Below, piece by piece: positions 25,507-36,019 of a DNA stretch of 64,000 bases; position 1 is the first letter of the stretch, and each line of letters opens with the position of its first letter. The notes below the pieces were generated by a model. It saw only the letters and a list, made by a program, of their open reading frames with translations, did no database searches and was not told the DNA's origin. Origin of the DNA: Bryobacteraceae bacterium (GTDB lineage Bacteria > Acidobacteriota > Terriglobia > Bryobacterales > Bryobacteraceae); contig CANGYQ010000007.1 of NCBI GenBank assembly GCA_947458745.1, forward strand, positions 62,001 to 126,000, given 5' to 3'. The translations under genes and the position numbers were made by a program.

Positions 25507-26439
25507 TTAGGCGTCCACGTGATCGGCAAAGTACCGATCCATGGCCAACTTATAAGGCGCCAGCTTGCCGTAAAGCGCATCGCGATCAGGCCGGGACATG
25601 GGCTGGAAGCCTTTAACGGCCGCCACATTCACTTCCAAATGCTCCGGCTTCGGCATGCCGATCACCACGGCGGTCACCGGCAGCGATAGCGAATAGCTGA
25701 TCAGTTCCGCCGGCGTCGCCTTGCCGTTCAGCTTCTCCTGGCCGTAGATCTTCATCGCGATCACGCCCATCTTCTTGCGAATAGCCACCGGCAACGCCAG
25801 ATTCTCAAACGACGTGGGCCGTTCACCAGCGGCGCCAATCCGCGCCGCATTCAGCGCCATCTGCGTAACGTCAAAGTCATGCCGCTCCAGCGCCTGCTTC
25901 AAGATCTCCGGGTCGTTGTGGCAGGAGATGCCCACAAAGCGCGTCATCTTCTGCTCGCGCAGCTTATAGACCGCCTTCAGCACGCCATCCGGCGACTCGA
26001 TCTTGGCCAAATCATCGGCACCACTCAAGGCATGGATGTGCAGCAGGTCGACATGGTCGGTCTGCATGCGCTTCAGGCTGCCTTCCACCAGACGCATGGT
26101 GCCGTCGTAGGTGCGGTCGTTGGTCTTGGTGACCATGAAAATCTTCTGCCGGTGGGGCTTCAGGATATTGCCGTAACGCGTTTCGCTCTTGCCGTCGCCG
26201 TAGCCAAAAGCATTGTCGAAATAGGTGATACCCAGCTCCAGCGCCCGGTTCAGAACCGCCGCTGCTTCTTCTTCGGTCTTGTACATCAGGAAGCGGCTGC
26301 CGCCGCCGAAAGCTAGGCACGACACCTGTTGGCCAGTCCGGCCCAGTGTCCTCATGGGCATCGGTGCTGCCGCCAGGGCCTGCGAATCAAGAAGGGGTGC
26401 AGAGGCCGAAGCAGCCAGGAAAGTGCGGCGAGAGAGCAT
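25507..26439 (-). CDS. Tat-exported aldo/keto reductase
   Basis: This 310-residue aldo/keto reductase has the NAD(P)H-dependent TIM-barrel fold. Starting at 26439 it has a twin-arginine leader (LSRRTFLAASASAP), so it is probably exported folded with its cofactor. The catalytic tetrad is visible: FDNAFGYG (Asp and Tyr), VTKTNDR (Lys) and LLHIHAL (His). Other family signs are YGNILKPHR and FVGISCHNDPEILKQ. The substrate is unknown; it sits near the sugar-isomerase-like and symporter genes. Confidence 0.88.
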   Translation of the reverse strand: MLSRRTFLAASASAPLLDSQALAAAPMPMRTLGRTGQQVSCLAFGGGSRFLMYKTEEEAAAVLNRALELGITYFDNAFGYGDGKSETRYGNILKPHRQKIFMVTKTNDRTYDGTMRLVEGSLKRMQTDHVDLLHIHALSGADDLAKIESPDGVLKAVYKLREQKMTRFVGISCHNDPEILKQALERHDFDVTQMALNAARIGAAGERPTSFENLALPVAIRKKMGVIAMKIYGQEKLNGKATPAELISYSLSLPVTAVVIGMPKPEHLEVNVAAVKGFQPMSRPDRDALYGKLAPYKLAMDRYFADHVDA

Positions 26440-26485
26440 GTTTTTTATCGTATATCGATTGCAAGAGTAGAAAAATGGCCCCCGC

Positions 26486-26532
26486 AAAAAAGTCGGCGAG
26501 GATAGCGCCGGTGGGACCGGGACATCCTCGCC
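26486..26532 (-). terminator. Strong intrinsic terminator of the PEP-CTERM gene
   Basis: On the minus strand GGCGAGGAT and ATCCTCGCC pair perfectly over 9 bp and enclose a second stem (CCGGT/ACCGG). The structure is followed by GACTTTTTTG, giving a T tract. It lies just downstream of the PEP-CTERM stop, so it is its terminator. Confidence 0.8.
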
Positions 26533-26549
26533 AGTATAGGAAGGGTCGT

Positions 26550-27281
26550 TTAGCGCCGGCGGTAACCGATGGCCAGTAAGCCAACGCCAGCCAGCATCAG
26601 AGTCCAGTTGGCCGGTTCCGGTGCCGGATACAGCAGGGAAGAAGGGACCGCAACATAATTCTGATCCTGCAGAATGTCCCAACCCAACTTCAACGTCGCA
26701 CCGTCGTCCAGACCATTGAAGTATTCGAGCGTAATCGGGTAGAGCCCGGGACCACCAAACACCACCAGCGTCGTGTCGGTGTCCGCGCCGCGCGAAGCGT
26801 CATACTCGGCCACCACTTGATTGCCGATCGTCAGCCGCATCCCGTCATCGGACGTGATGGCGAACACCAGGCTCTGGTTGGGCAGGGGAGTTCCGTTGTA
26901 CATCTCCGGGATCGCCAGCAAACCCTGGAGGCGGATATACACACCGCGCAACGGGCGGCTGGCAAAGCCGTTGGGGCTGAGCGATGCCGCATCGGCCCCC
27001 AACCAGTCACCCACCAGATCGCCTGAGCCATTGCCATAGTCGATCAAGCCGCCAATGAAAGTGGCATCTGGCGAACGCCCATCCACATTCAAGTCGGTCT
27101 TCACCTGGGCAAAGCTGGTCCAGTTCATCGCCGCGGGGTCGCCATTGCCGTCCACCGCCTGCCAGATCTGGCCATACAATCCCAGGCCCGGCAATAGCGG
27201 GACCGGCGTGGAAGAAGCGGGGATATCCACTGCAACGGCCGGAACGGCCAAGAGCAGAGAAACAATCATTAGTTTATGCAT
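26550..27281 (-). CDS. PEP-CTERM protein with a PA14-like domain
   Basis: This 243-residue exported protein begins with a signal peptide (MHKLMIVSLLLAVPAVAV). The central region FAITSDDGMRLTIGNQVV, followed by YPITLEYFNGLDDGATLKLGW, matches the beta-sandwich PA14/GLEYA pattern that often binds carbohydrate. The C-terminus is APEPANW, a hydrophobic stretch and YRRR, the PEP-CTERM sorting signal. Two other in-frame starts exist upstream (27299 and 27314); the signal-peptide start is preferred. The Shine-Dalgarno for it lies inside a small palindrome (27280-27299). Confidence 0.82.
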   Translation of the reverse strand: MHKLMIVSLLLAVPAVAVDIPASSTPVPLLPGLGLYGQIWQAVDGNGDPAAMNWTSFAQVKTDLNVDGRSPDATFIGGLIDYGNGSGDLVGDWLGADAASLSPNGFASRPLRGVYIRLQGLLAIPEMYNGTPLPNQSLVFAITSDDGMRLTIGNQVVAEYDASRGADTDTTLVVFGGPGLYPITLEYFNGLDDGATLKLGWDILQDQNYVAVPSSLLYPAPEPANWTLMLAGVGLLAIGYRRR

Positions 27282-27299
27282 GCAGAATTTCCTCTGCAT
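27280..27299 (-). promoter_or_regulatory. Palindrome presenting the ribosome binding site
   Basis: On the minus strand ATGCAGA and TCTGCAT pair over 7 bp with the loop GGAAAT, and the AGAGGA ribosome binding site for the start at 27281 lies at the edge of this loop. The right arm includes the start codon's first bases. A regulatory role is possible but unproven. Confidence 0.35.
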
Positions 27300-27344
27300 T
27301 TTAGTGTATTTCATTTGTCTGTTCCTGGAAAGAGGCTAAACCAA

Positions 27345-27779
27345 CTATTCACCAAATAGGTGAAGTACAACCTGCCGACGATGAGGATGGGTGCGATGTT
27401 CAAAGACGTAGATGCCCTGCCAGGTCCCCAGCACCAGTTGGCCCCGCAGCACGGGGATGCTCAACTGGGTCGCCGTCAAGGCCGCCCGGATATGCGCCGG
27501 CATATCGTCCGGGCCTTCCGCCGTGTGCCGGTAGAGCCGGGCATCGGGCGGCGCAAGGCTCGTAAAATATTGATTTAAATCGAACAAGACATCAGGATCA
27601 GCATTTTCTTGGATGGTGAGCGAGGCGCTGGTATGCCGGATGAATAACGTCAACAAGCCCGTCTCAATTCCGGCCGCGGACACCCACTGTTCTACCTGCG
27701 ACGTAAACTCATAAAGACCCGGCCCCGAAGTGCGCACCGTGATCTGATGCGTATGCTGCTGAAAAGTTGGGGATGGCAT
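27345..27779 (-). CDS. yjbQ: YjbQ/UPF0047-family protein (secondary thiamine-phosphate synthase-like)
   Basis: This 144-residue protein starts at the ATG at 27779 and has the whole UPF0047 fold with its conserved motifs: LTLFIRHTSASLTIQENADP, YRHTAEGPDDMPAHI and LVLGTWQGIYVFEHR. E. coli YjbQ shows weak thiamine-phosphate synthase activity in vitro, but the physiological role is unknown. It is a stand-alone gene, on the same strand as the respiratory operon and separated from it by about 100 bases. Confidence 0.92.
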   Translation of the reverse strand: MPSPTFQQHTHQITVRTSGPGLYEFTSQVEQWVSAAGIETGLLTLFIRHTSASLTIQENADPDVLFDLNQYFTSLAPPDARLYRHTAEGPDDMPAHIRAALTATQLSIPVLRGQLVLGTWQGIYVFEHRTHPHRRQVVLHLFGE

Positions 27780-27880
27780 GATGGAGTGCTTTGCGGATCG
27801 CGTACGCACCGCTGCGTTGAAAGTATCTAAATTTCGCTACTTAGCACGATACTGGAGACGCTTTATGCAAGATTTCCAGC

Positions 27881-29563
27881 CTATTTTCTGGCCGGTCCCG
27901 CTGACTGAAGCGTCACCACCCGGTTGACCGCCGCTGGCGCGGGAAACGTCTGTCGCGCCCCATTGGGCCACTGCACTTCAATCCGGGAAATGACTGGCTT
28001 ATCGCCCAACCCAAAGTGGAGCCGGGCATCACTGGCCGAAGCGTAGCTGGAATCGGTGTGCATCCGGCGCAACAACGGGCGCAAGTCCTCGCGGTAAACC
28101 GTCACGAGAGCGCCGGCCGTGACTGGAGCCTCCAGCTTGACCTGCAGATAGTTCTGGCGCGCGGACTCGTTCAGCAACAGCCGCGCCGGGCCGCCATTGC
28201 TGGTCACCACGATGTCGGTATCGCCATCATTGTCCAGATCCCCAAAAGCAGCGCCCCGCGAAATCTCATCCACGGCAAAGGCGGGCCCCGCGGCCGCGGA
28301 CTGATCGGTAAACTTGCCCCGGCCATCACCACGGATCAGCAGGTTTTTCTCACGGAATGGCCGCGCCTGGCCGCGCTGCTCCTCCCGCAACGTCACCGCC
28401 CCATTGGCAATAAACAGGTCCAATGCGCCATCATTGTCGTAGTCAAACCAATCCGTGCCAAAGCCAGTGAAGGCGAAGGTGATAGGGTACAGGCCCGTGG
28501 CCCGCGTCACATCAAGAAAAGTGGGCCAACCATTGGGTGAGGCTCCTTCATTGCGGTACAGAGTGGACCCCTCACGCATCAGGTTCACAACAAACAGGTC
28601 ATCATCGCCATCCTGGTCGTAGTCGCCCACGGCCACGCCCATGCCGGCCTTGGCCAAACCGTCCTCTGAATAGGCGGCGCCAGATTCGATGCCCAGCTGC
28701 TTGAAAGTTCCATCGCGCTGGTTGATCCAGACATGGTTTGCGGCGGTGTCGTTGGCCACAAACAGGTCCGGCCAGCCGTCACCATTCAGGTCCGCGGCGG
28801 CAACTCCCAGACCGGGTCCCAACGCCTGGTCCAGCCCGGACTTGGTGGTGACATCAGTGAACCGCCCACCCTCGTTGTGATACAGGCGCGCCGACACCGA
28901 AGCATAGGCCCGGGGAGTGCAATAGTCCGGCTCACCCGTCGGCGCCTGGCACTTCTTGTTGCCCTCCCGCGTGAAGTTCACGTAGCTCAGGATCACCAGG
29001 TCCAGACGGCCATCGCGGTCATAGTCGAAAAATGACGCCGAACTGCTCCATTGATGCGGCACCGGAGTCGGGGGCAATGGCTGCTCCGTAAACTTCCCTG
29101 CCCCGTCGTTACGGTAGAGCGCCCGGCTGCCATAGCCGGTGATCAGCAGGTCCAGATCCCCATCCTGGTCGATGTCACCGGTGGCCGCGCCAATGCCGTA
29201 GCCGTTGTAGGTGATACCGGATGCAGCCGTTACATCGGTAAACGCCAATTTGCCACCGGGCACCAGATCGTTGCGAAACAGCTTCCCCGGCCCCACGCTC
29301 TGCACCAGATAGACATCCAGGTCGCCATCACCATCCATGTCCAGCAAGGCGACCCCGGCACCCATAATCTCGGGCATCGCGAAATCGCCCTTGGCCCCGG
29401 TCTGATGGCTAAACACTAGTCCCGTATCGGCAGCCACCTCACGAAACAGTGCCGGAGCTCCGGCGGGCGTGGCCGCATCATTTTTGGGCGCAGAACATCC
29501 CGCCAGGACGATGACCGCCACCGCGGTGACGCCGGCCAGACATTGAGAACGAGAAAGGAACAT
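27881..29563 (-). CDS. Lipoprotein with seven VCBS/FG-GAP blades and a C-terminal ASPIC/UnbV domain (CRTAC1-like)
   Basis: This 560-residue protein has a lipobox (VIVLAGC, Cys at about 22) after a signal peptide. Seven calcium-type repeats (DMDGDGDLD, DIDQDGDLD, DYDRDGRLD, DLNGDGWPD, DYDQDGDDD, DYDNDGALD, DLDNDGDTD) predict a seven-bladed propeller, then an ASPIC/UnbV-type end with IEVQWPNGARQTF. The start shares one base with the TPR gene stop (TGATG). It is the last gene of the respiratory operon, suggesting an envelope accessory role, for example in assembly; no function is established. Confidence 0.85.
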   Translation of the reverse strand: MFLSRSQCLAGVTAVAVIVLAGCSAPKNDAATPAGAPALFREVAADTGLVFSHQTGAKGDFAMPEIMGAGVALLDMDGDGDLDVYLVQSVGPGKLFRNDLVPGGKLAFTDVTAASGITYNGYGIGAATGDIDQDGDLDLLITGYGSRALYRNDGAGKFTEQPLPPTPVPHQWSSSASFFDYDRDGRLDLVILSYVNFTREGNKKCQAPTGEPDYCTPRAYASVSARLYHNEGGRFTDVTTKSGLDQALGPGLGVAAADLNGDGWPDLFVANDTAANHVWINQRDGTFKQLGIESGAAYSEDGLAKAGMGVAVGDYDQDGDDDLFVVNLMREGSTLYRNEGASPNGWPTFLDVTRATGLYPITFAFTGFGTDWFDYDNDGALDLFIANGAVTLREEQRGQARPFREKNLLIRGDGRGKFTDQSAAAGPAFAVDEISRGAAFGDLDNDGDTDIVVTSNGGPARLLLNESARQNYLQVKLEAPVTAGALVTVYREDLRPLLRRMHTDSSYASASDARLHFGLGDKPVISRIEVQWPNGARQTFPAPAAVNRVVTLQSAGPARK

Positions 29564-30906
29564 CACCTTAAGCGTGCCAGATCCTGGCCAATGGCGGAAG
29601 CGAGTTGGCCTTGCCCCCACCGGTTCGCCTGCTGGAAAGCCGCTTGCAGACTCGCCCGCGCCGCGTCACGCTGTCCCGCCCGCGCCTGGGTCGCACCCAA
29701 GGCATAAAGATACGTCGGCGTTGCCTGATCGTCGCTTTGGGCCGCCTTCTGCAAGTGGGAGATCGCCACCGCATACTGCTTCTGGTTCGCCAGCAGCCGC
29801 CCCAATTGGAAGTGCGAATTGGCGGCCGCTGGATTGAGAGCAATCGCCTGTTCAAATGCACGCCCCGCCGCCGCCAGTTGCCCGCTCTCCTGCAGAAGGG
29901 CTCCCAGATTGTGGTGCGCGTCCGCGTTGCCGGGGTCGATCTGCAGGCTCCGCTCGAACGCTCGCCGTGCTTCCGTTGGCTGATTGCTCATGCCCGCCAG
30001 CACTCCATAGTTGTAGTAAGCGTCGGCGGAATTCGGCTCCAGCGCGATCGCTGCCCGGTACGCCTGTTGCGCCTTGTCCGGTTGGTTCAAGCGCGCGTAC
30101 AACGAGATTAGATTCACGTGGGCTTGAGCCAGCTTGGGGTCCAGTTGCAGGGCTTGAAGCTGCAACTCGACCGCGGCCGGCAACTGCCCCTGGGCTTCAG
30201 CGGACTGGGCCTGCCGCAGCAGTCGTGACGGCCCCGCATTAAACTCCCGGACCGAATCCATCAATCGATCCTCCAGCGGCGGAGCACTGGTCTTCAATTT
30301 CGGATACTGTGCCATGTAGACCTGAGCCCGCTCGGCTTGTCCGGTTCTTTGCAAATGCTGGGCCCAGGCAAACAGGGCCGCACCGTAGGCGGGATAGATC
30401 GCCAGGGCCTTCTCGTAGTTTTCGGGCTGATTGGCCGCACGCCCCAGTCCGAAGAGGGCCTGTGGTTGCTTCGGATCCCGGCCGAGCACGGTTTGAAAGG
30501 CGCGGGCGGCCTCGGCATTTCGTCCTTGCGTCAGTTCCGCGTCACCTAGCCCCAGTAGAGCCGGTGTCGAGTCCGGCTGCACCTTCAGGGACTGGGCGAA
30601 CATCTCCGCGGCGCGCGGGGCGTCTCCAGATGCCGCCGCCGCGCGTGCCAACAGATAGGGCCAATCAAAGCGCTGCGGCTCAAGCTCACGGGCGCGCTGG
30701 TAACAGGCCACCGCGCCGGCCAACTGTTCATGCGCGTGAAGAACCATCCCCAAGCGCCCCACCAGGGCCGGGTCGTGGGGTTTGGCTTGGGCATCGTACT
30801 GGGCCGCCTGAATGGCCCGGCGGATCGAAGGGAGGAAGGTTTCAGTGTTGACTAAAGGAAGAGGGGTGGTGGCGCGCGGAGGGCCGCACGCCACCAAACT
30901 CAGCAA
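29563..30906 (-). CDS. TPR-repeat lipoprotein at the end of the caa3 operon (start uncertain)
   Basis: About ten tetratricopeptide units are seen (for example QAHVNLISLYARLNQPDKAQQAYRAAIALEPNSADAYYNYG-type repeats) in a ~447-residue protein that should form an alpha-solenoid scaffold. A lipobox-like LLSLVACG lies at the start, but no ATG or GTG precedes it in frame without running deep into the oxidase subunit IV gene. The TTG at 30906, 5 bases after the subunit IV stop, is used here; it leaves only a minimal signal segment, so the true start is unresolved. It is followed by the propeller lipoprotein. Confidence 0.75.
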   Translation of the reverse strand: MLSLVACGPPRATTPLPLVNTETFLPSIRRAIQAAQYDAQAKPHDPALVGRLGMVLHAHEQLAGAVACYQRARELEPQRFDWPYLLARAAAASGDAPRAAEMFAQSLKVQPDSTPALLGLGDAELTQGRNAEAARAFQTVLGRDPKQPQALFGLGRAANQPENYEKALAIYPAYGAALFAWAQHLQRTGQAERAQVYMAQYPKLKTSAPPLEDRLMDSVREFNAGPSRLLRQAQSAEAQGQLPAAVELQLQALQLDPKLAQAHVNLISLYARLNQPDKAQQAYRAAIALEPNSADAYYNYGVLAGMSNQPTEARRAFERSLQIDPGNADAHHNLGALLQESGQLAAAGRAFEQAIALNPAAANSHFQLGRLLANQKQYAVAISHLQKAAQSDDQATPTYLYALGATQARAGQRDAARASLQAAFQQANRWGQGQLASAIGQDLARLR

Positions 30907-30911
30907 CAGCG

Positions 30912-31385
30912 CTAATGCTTGGCGGCCGGGGCAGCGGCCGGAGTAGCCGGAGTTGTACCCGACGCGGGAGCAGCGCCCGTCGCGGGCGCCACCGGCTTGT
31001 CCAAATCCGCCGGATAGATCACACCCGGGGACGGACCTTTCCAGTTGGCGGGTTTCGGTTCGATGCGGCTGCCAATATCGATGAGACACAGGATCAAAAG
31101 AAACGACAGAAACAGTAGTGACGACAAGAAGATGATCGCATTGACAGCACTGTCATGGCGCAAATGCATGAAAAACAGCGCCACCAGAGTAGCCTTGCAA
31201 GTAGCGATCAACACCGCAATGATCACGTTGGCCGAACCGAAATCAAAGCTGGCCGCCGAAACCGTAACCACCGTCAGAATCAAAAGTGCGATCAGAATCC
31301 CTAAATAGAGCTTCCAATCATTGGCGTGGTCGTAATGACCGGCGGCGTGTGCGCCCGAAGTCATAGATGGTGCGTGTTGGCTCAT
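30912..31385 (-). CDS. Cytochrome c oxidase subunit IV (caa3-type, prokaryotic)
   Basis: This 157-residue membrane protein has three spans (about 27-47, 56-76 and 85-105) with KATLVALFFMHLRHD, the signature of the bacterial COX4/CyoD-like family (PF03626). It stabilises the oxidase core. The C-terminal ~45 residues are Ala/Pro/Thr-rich and end AAKH, much like the tail of the unknown protein at 35534-36007. The start MSQHAP at 31385 lies 4 bases after the subunit III stop. Confidence 0.87.
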   Translation of the reverse strand: MSQHAPSMTSGAHAAGHYDHANDWKLYLGILIALLILTVVTVSAASFDFGSANVIIAVLIATCKATLVALFFMHLRHDSAVNAIIFLSSLLFLSFLLILCLIDIGSRIEPKPANWKGPSPGVIYPADLDKPVAPATGAAPASGTTPATPAAAPAAKH

Positions 31386-31389
31386 TCGT

Positions 31390-32076
31390 CTATCCAATCA
31401 GGTACAGCAGCGGGAACAGGTAGATCCAAATCAAGTCGACCAAGTGCCAAAACAAGCCCACCAGATCGACCGGCGTGTAGTAGCCAGGACCAAAATCACC
31501 CTTGATCGCCCGGATCAGCAGCCACGTGATCGCGCCCATGCCCAGAACCACGTGGGATCCATGCAGACCCGTCATCATGAAGTAAAAGCTGAAGAAGATG
31601 TATTCGTTCGGCTGGCCTTGGGCATAGTGGAAGAACTTGCCGGGCAGCAGGCCATCGTGAATCTTGTGGCTGTATTCGAAGTACTTCACCACCAAGAACG
31701 TCCCGGCGCAGGCTAGGGTCAAGATCAAATTGGTGATCAAAACCTTCCGCCGGCCAGTCTGGGCGGCCCAAACCGCCAGCACCATCGTGAAGCTGGAAAT
31801 CAGCAGGACTACCGTGTTCAGCGCGCCCATGTTGCGGTCCAGGTGATGGTGGGCCGCCTTGAAAGCCTCCGGGAACTTGGCCTGTTGGAGGCCGAAGCCC
31901 ACAAACAGACCGCCGAACATTAGGATTTCTGTTGCCAGAAACAGCCACATACCCAACTTGGCAGTGTCGAACTGCTGCGCCATTTCGACGAAGTGGTGCT
32001 GCAGGTTCGGGTCGTGATGACCGTGTGCATCGTGGCCGTGGGTATCACCCGGAGCCGGTAGCGTGTGAGAAGACAT
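31390..32076 (-). CDS. coxC: Cytochrome c oxidase subunit III
   Basis: This 228-residue membrane protein of the haem-copper oxidase subunit III family has six or seven spans. Signatures are KLGMWLFLATEILMFGGLFVGF, TGLHGSHVVLGMG and YYTPVDLVGLFWHLVDLIWIYLFPLLY. It lacks redox centres and stabilises subunit I. A His-rich N-terminal tail (DTHGHDAHGHHDPN) is unusual and could bind metal. It lies 20 bases after subunit I. Confidence 0.94.
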   Translation of the reverse strand: MSSHTLPAPGDTHGHDAHGHHDPNLQHHFVEMAQQFDTAKLGMWLFLATEILMFGGLFVGFGLQQAKFPEAFKAAHHHLDRNMGALNTVVLLISSFTMVLAVWAAQTGRRKVLITNLILTLACAGTFLVVKYFEYSHKIHDGLLPGKFFHYAQGQPNEYIFFSFYFMMTGLHGSHVVLGMGAITWLLIRAIKGDFGPGYYTPVDLVGLFWHLVDLIWIYLFPLLYLIG

Positions 32077-32096
32077 AGTTGCGTTTCGCTCCTGAG

Positions 32097-33746
<1,650 letters not shown>

Positions 33747-33771
33747 ACAGTTCTTCGCCTGTTCCTCTAAT

Positions 33772-34713
33772 CTACTTCTGCTTCTTGATGAATTCGATCA
33801 ATGCGAGGATCTCACGATCACGCAACAAACCTTGATAGGTGGGCATGATGCCCTCATAGCCGCTCACCACCATCGCTTGAGGCTGCAGGATGGAAGTGCG
33901 GATGTAGTTCTCATCCATCATCATTTCGCGGCCGTCGGTCATCTTGCGCATATTGCCAAATGATCCGGTCCAGGTGGGCCCTTGCCCCTTGGTGCCATTG
34001 ATCGAGTGGCAAGTGGCGCAACCGCGGGACTCATAGAGCAGCGCGCCCAGTTCCGCCAGCGGCATCGACCGCAGATTGGGCGGACCGTTCTGCAAATAGT
34101 CTTCGTACTGGGTCGGCGACATCACAACGATTTTGGCGTTCATCCCCGAGTGACCCTTGCCGCAATACTCAGTACATTGCACTTGGTACTCACCCGGAAT
34201 GTTCGACTGGAACCACTGCTCCGTATAACGGTTCGGCAGCACGTCCATCTTGATGCGGAAATTTGGAATAAAGAAGCTGTGCAGGACGTCTTTCGACTGC
34301 ATGATCAACTTCACCGGCTTGCCCGCCGGGACGTAGAGTTCGCCGAGCGAACGCATTCCATCCGGATACTCAAATGTCCAAATCCATTTCTCACCGGTCA
34401 GGTTGATTTCCAGTGCATCACCTGGGGCGACGGTTGCCGTCATGTAGTCCTTGAAACCCCAGAAAAACACCACCAGGCACAGCAGCAACGGGATGATGGA
34501 CCAGGTCAGTTCCAGGCCCAAATGGTGCGTCACCTTCCCGACCCGGTCATGGGCTGATTTGCGCCGGTAGCGCAGGACGAAGTACCCGATCAAACCCGCG
34601 ATCAACAGGAAGAACCCGATGTTCAGAAACACGATGAACATGAAGAGATTGTCCACCGCCGCCGCATGCGACGTTCCTTGCATGGGCAAAAAGAAATCAC
34701 GAAACCAGCTCAT
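33772..34713 (-). CDS. ctaC: Cytochrome c oxidase subunit II with fused cytochrome c domain (caa3)
   Basis: This 313-residue subunit has two N-terminal spans (about 22-47 and 65-85), a CuA domain and a fused cytochrome c, the layout of caa3 oxidases. CuA ligands are in DVLHSFF and [12 protein letters not shown]. The haem site CATCH lies near residue 239 and the Met ligand in [10 protein letters not shown]. The fused haem receives electrons from complex III or a soluble carrier. The start overlaps the SCO gene stop by four bases. Confidence 0.96.
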   Translation of the reverse strand: MSWFRDFFLPMQGTSHAAAVDNLFMFIVFLNIGFFLLIAGLIGYFVLRYRRKSAHDRVGKVTHHLGLELTWSIIPLLLCLVVFFWGFKDYMTATVAPGDALEINLTGEKWIWTFEYPDGMRSLGELYVPAGKPVKLIMQSKDVLHSFFIPNFRIKMDVLPNRYTEQWFQSNIPGEYQVQCTEYCGKGHSGMNAKIVVMSPTQYEDYLQNGPPNLRSMPLAELGALLYESRGCATCHSINGTKGQGPTWTGSFGNMRKMTDGREMMMDENYIRTSILQPQAMVVSGYEGIMPTYQGLLRDREILALIEFIKKQK

Positions 34714-35537
34714 TGATTCACCGCCAATAGGGGCACGCGCTTACGCTCGCCCCGAAACATTTTCAGTAGAAATAATCCAATCGCTAGCATGGTCAGAACT
34801 CCGCCCACCTTCATGACATTGGTCGCCGCAACCACGTAGGCACCGGCCTTCGGATCGTAGTGAAAACACCACAACAGCAGCTTGTCCACCGTCAACGGAC
34901 CGATCTTTTCTTCGCTCGCCTCAGCCAATGCCAACCGCACATCCTGCGGCTTATATCTGATGCCGTAAAGGTACCGCGAGACCTTTCCTTCGGGGGTCAA
35001 AATCATGATTGCCGACGAATGCGCATACTGCTGCGTCTTGGCATCAAACTTGTACCGCCAACCCACCTGCTCCGCCAGCTTCTTCACGTTGCCTTGGTAG
35101 TCGGCAAAAAAATGCCAGCCCGGAGCCGGCCGATCGAAACTTGCCAGCACCGTCTGCCGTTTATTGGCCGCCAGATTCCAGGTTTCGGTCGGGTCAATGG
35201 AAATCGTAATGACGTCGTATTCTTTGCCTGGGGTCCAAGGAATCTCGCGCAGGACGTTGGTCTCACCATTCAGCACCAGATTGCACAACATCGGGCACGT
35301 GTAATAGACCAAATTCAAAATCACCGGCCGGCCCTGGCGGAAGTACTGCTTCAACGCCTTGGGATAGCCATCCAGACCCATGAACTCAAGGTTCAGGTCG
35401 ATCGTCTTGCCCAACTGCTCATCGACCCCCACTCCTTCGAGCTCCCGCGGCTTCTCGGGGTCTTTCGCCCAAACGGGGGCGCAGACGCTCCCCAGGAGCA
35501 TCCCCATCGCCACCGCAGTTGGGAGAATTCTGGTCAT
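34710..35537 (-). CDS. SCO1/SenC-family copper chaperone
   Basis: This 275-residue exported thioredoxin-fold protein delivers copper to the CuA site of oxidase subunit II, which lies next to it. A signal peptide (about 1-24) is followed by YYTCPMLCNL (CxxxC) and the conserved His in YAHSSAIMIL. A C-terminal membrane span (about 245-262) anchors it, unlike the N-terminal anchor of most Sco proteins. Both adjacent genes overlap by four bases, which supports its place in the operon. Confidence 0.9.
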   Translation of the reverse strand: MTRILPTAVAMGMLLGSVCAPVWAKDPEKPRELEGVGVDEQLGKTIDLNLEFMGLDGYPKALKQYFRQGRPVILNLVYYTCPMLCNLVLNGETNVLREIPWTPGKEYDVITISIDPTETWNLAANKRQTVLASFDRPAPGWHFFADYQGNVKKLAEQVGWRYKFDAKTQQYAHSSAIMILTPEGKVSRYLYGIRYKPQDVRLALAEASEEKIGPLTVDKLLLWCFHYDPKAGAYVVAATNVMKVGGVLTMLAIGLFLLKMFRGERKRVPLLAVNQ

Positions 35538-36007
35538 TTGTGGGGTGCGGCTCCAGCAGCAGGGGCGGGTGCAGCCGCAGCGGCGCCAGCCGGCGCGGCA
35601 CCTGCCGCAGCGGGATCAGCCTCGGGTACCTTCACCGGAGTCGGCTTGATGGGATAGAACAACTTACCGGCCTTCGCTTCCGCGGCGAAAAGATCCATCG
35701 CCCGGTCGATCGGCAAGCGGACCGATTTCTTTTCGGCATCCGCATAACGGTAGTGATTCAGCTGCTCGGCTTCCTTGGTCCGGATCTCCTGCAATTCCGG
35801 ACTATCCTGCGTCAGGACGCTGTCGTTGACGTTCTGGTCTAGAGTGGCTTGGAACAGATAGTCCACCGCGAACACCACCAGGACCAGCGTGAAGACGATG
35901 CCCGCAGCAAACGCCAGCACCCAGGGGCCACTGGGATCATTCCGGTCGAAGCCCTCTTTTTCAAGAGCGGCAATCTGTTCGGGAGTTAAGGATTTTGTTT
36001 CAGACAT
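35534..36007 (-). CDS. Unknown single-span protein inside the ACIII-caa3 operon
   Basis: This 157-residue protein has a cytoplasmic N-terminus (MSETKSLTPEQIAALEKEG), one span (about 29-49), a charged periplasmic segment with HYRYADAEKKSVRLPIDRAM, and an Ala/Pro-rich tail from about 126 to the terminal APHK. The SVRLPIDRAMDLFA stretch is reminiscent of the small subunit-like segment seen in some quinol oxidoreductase complexes, but no family is recognised with confidence. It lies 12 bases after actF and overlaps the SCO gene by four bases, so it is probably a subunit or assembly factor. Confidence 0.75.
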   Translation of the reverse strand: MSETKSLTPEQIAALEKEGFDRNDPSGPWVLAFAAGIVFTLVLVVFAVDYLFQATLDQNVNDSVLTQDSPELQEIRTKEAEQLNHYRYADAEKKSVRLPIDRAMDLFAAEAKAGKLFYPIKPTPVKVPEADPAAAGAAPAGAAAAAPAPAAGAAPHK

Positions 36008-36019
36008 GGCACTTGCTCC

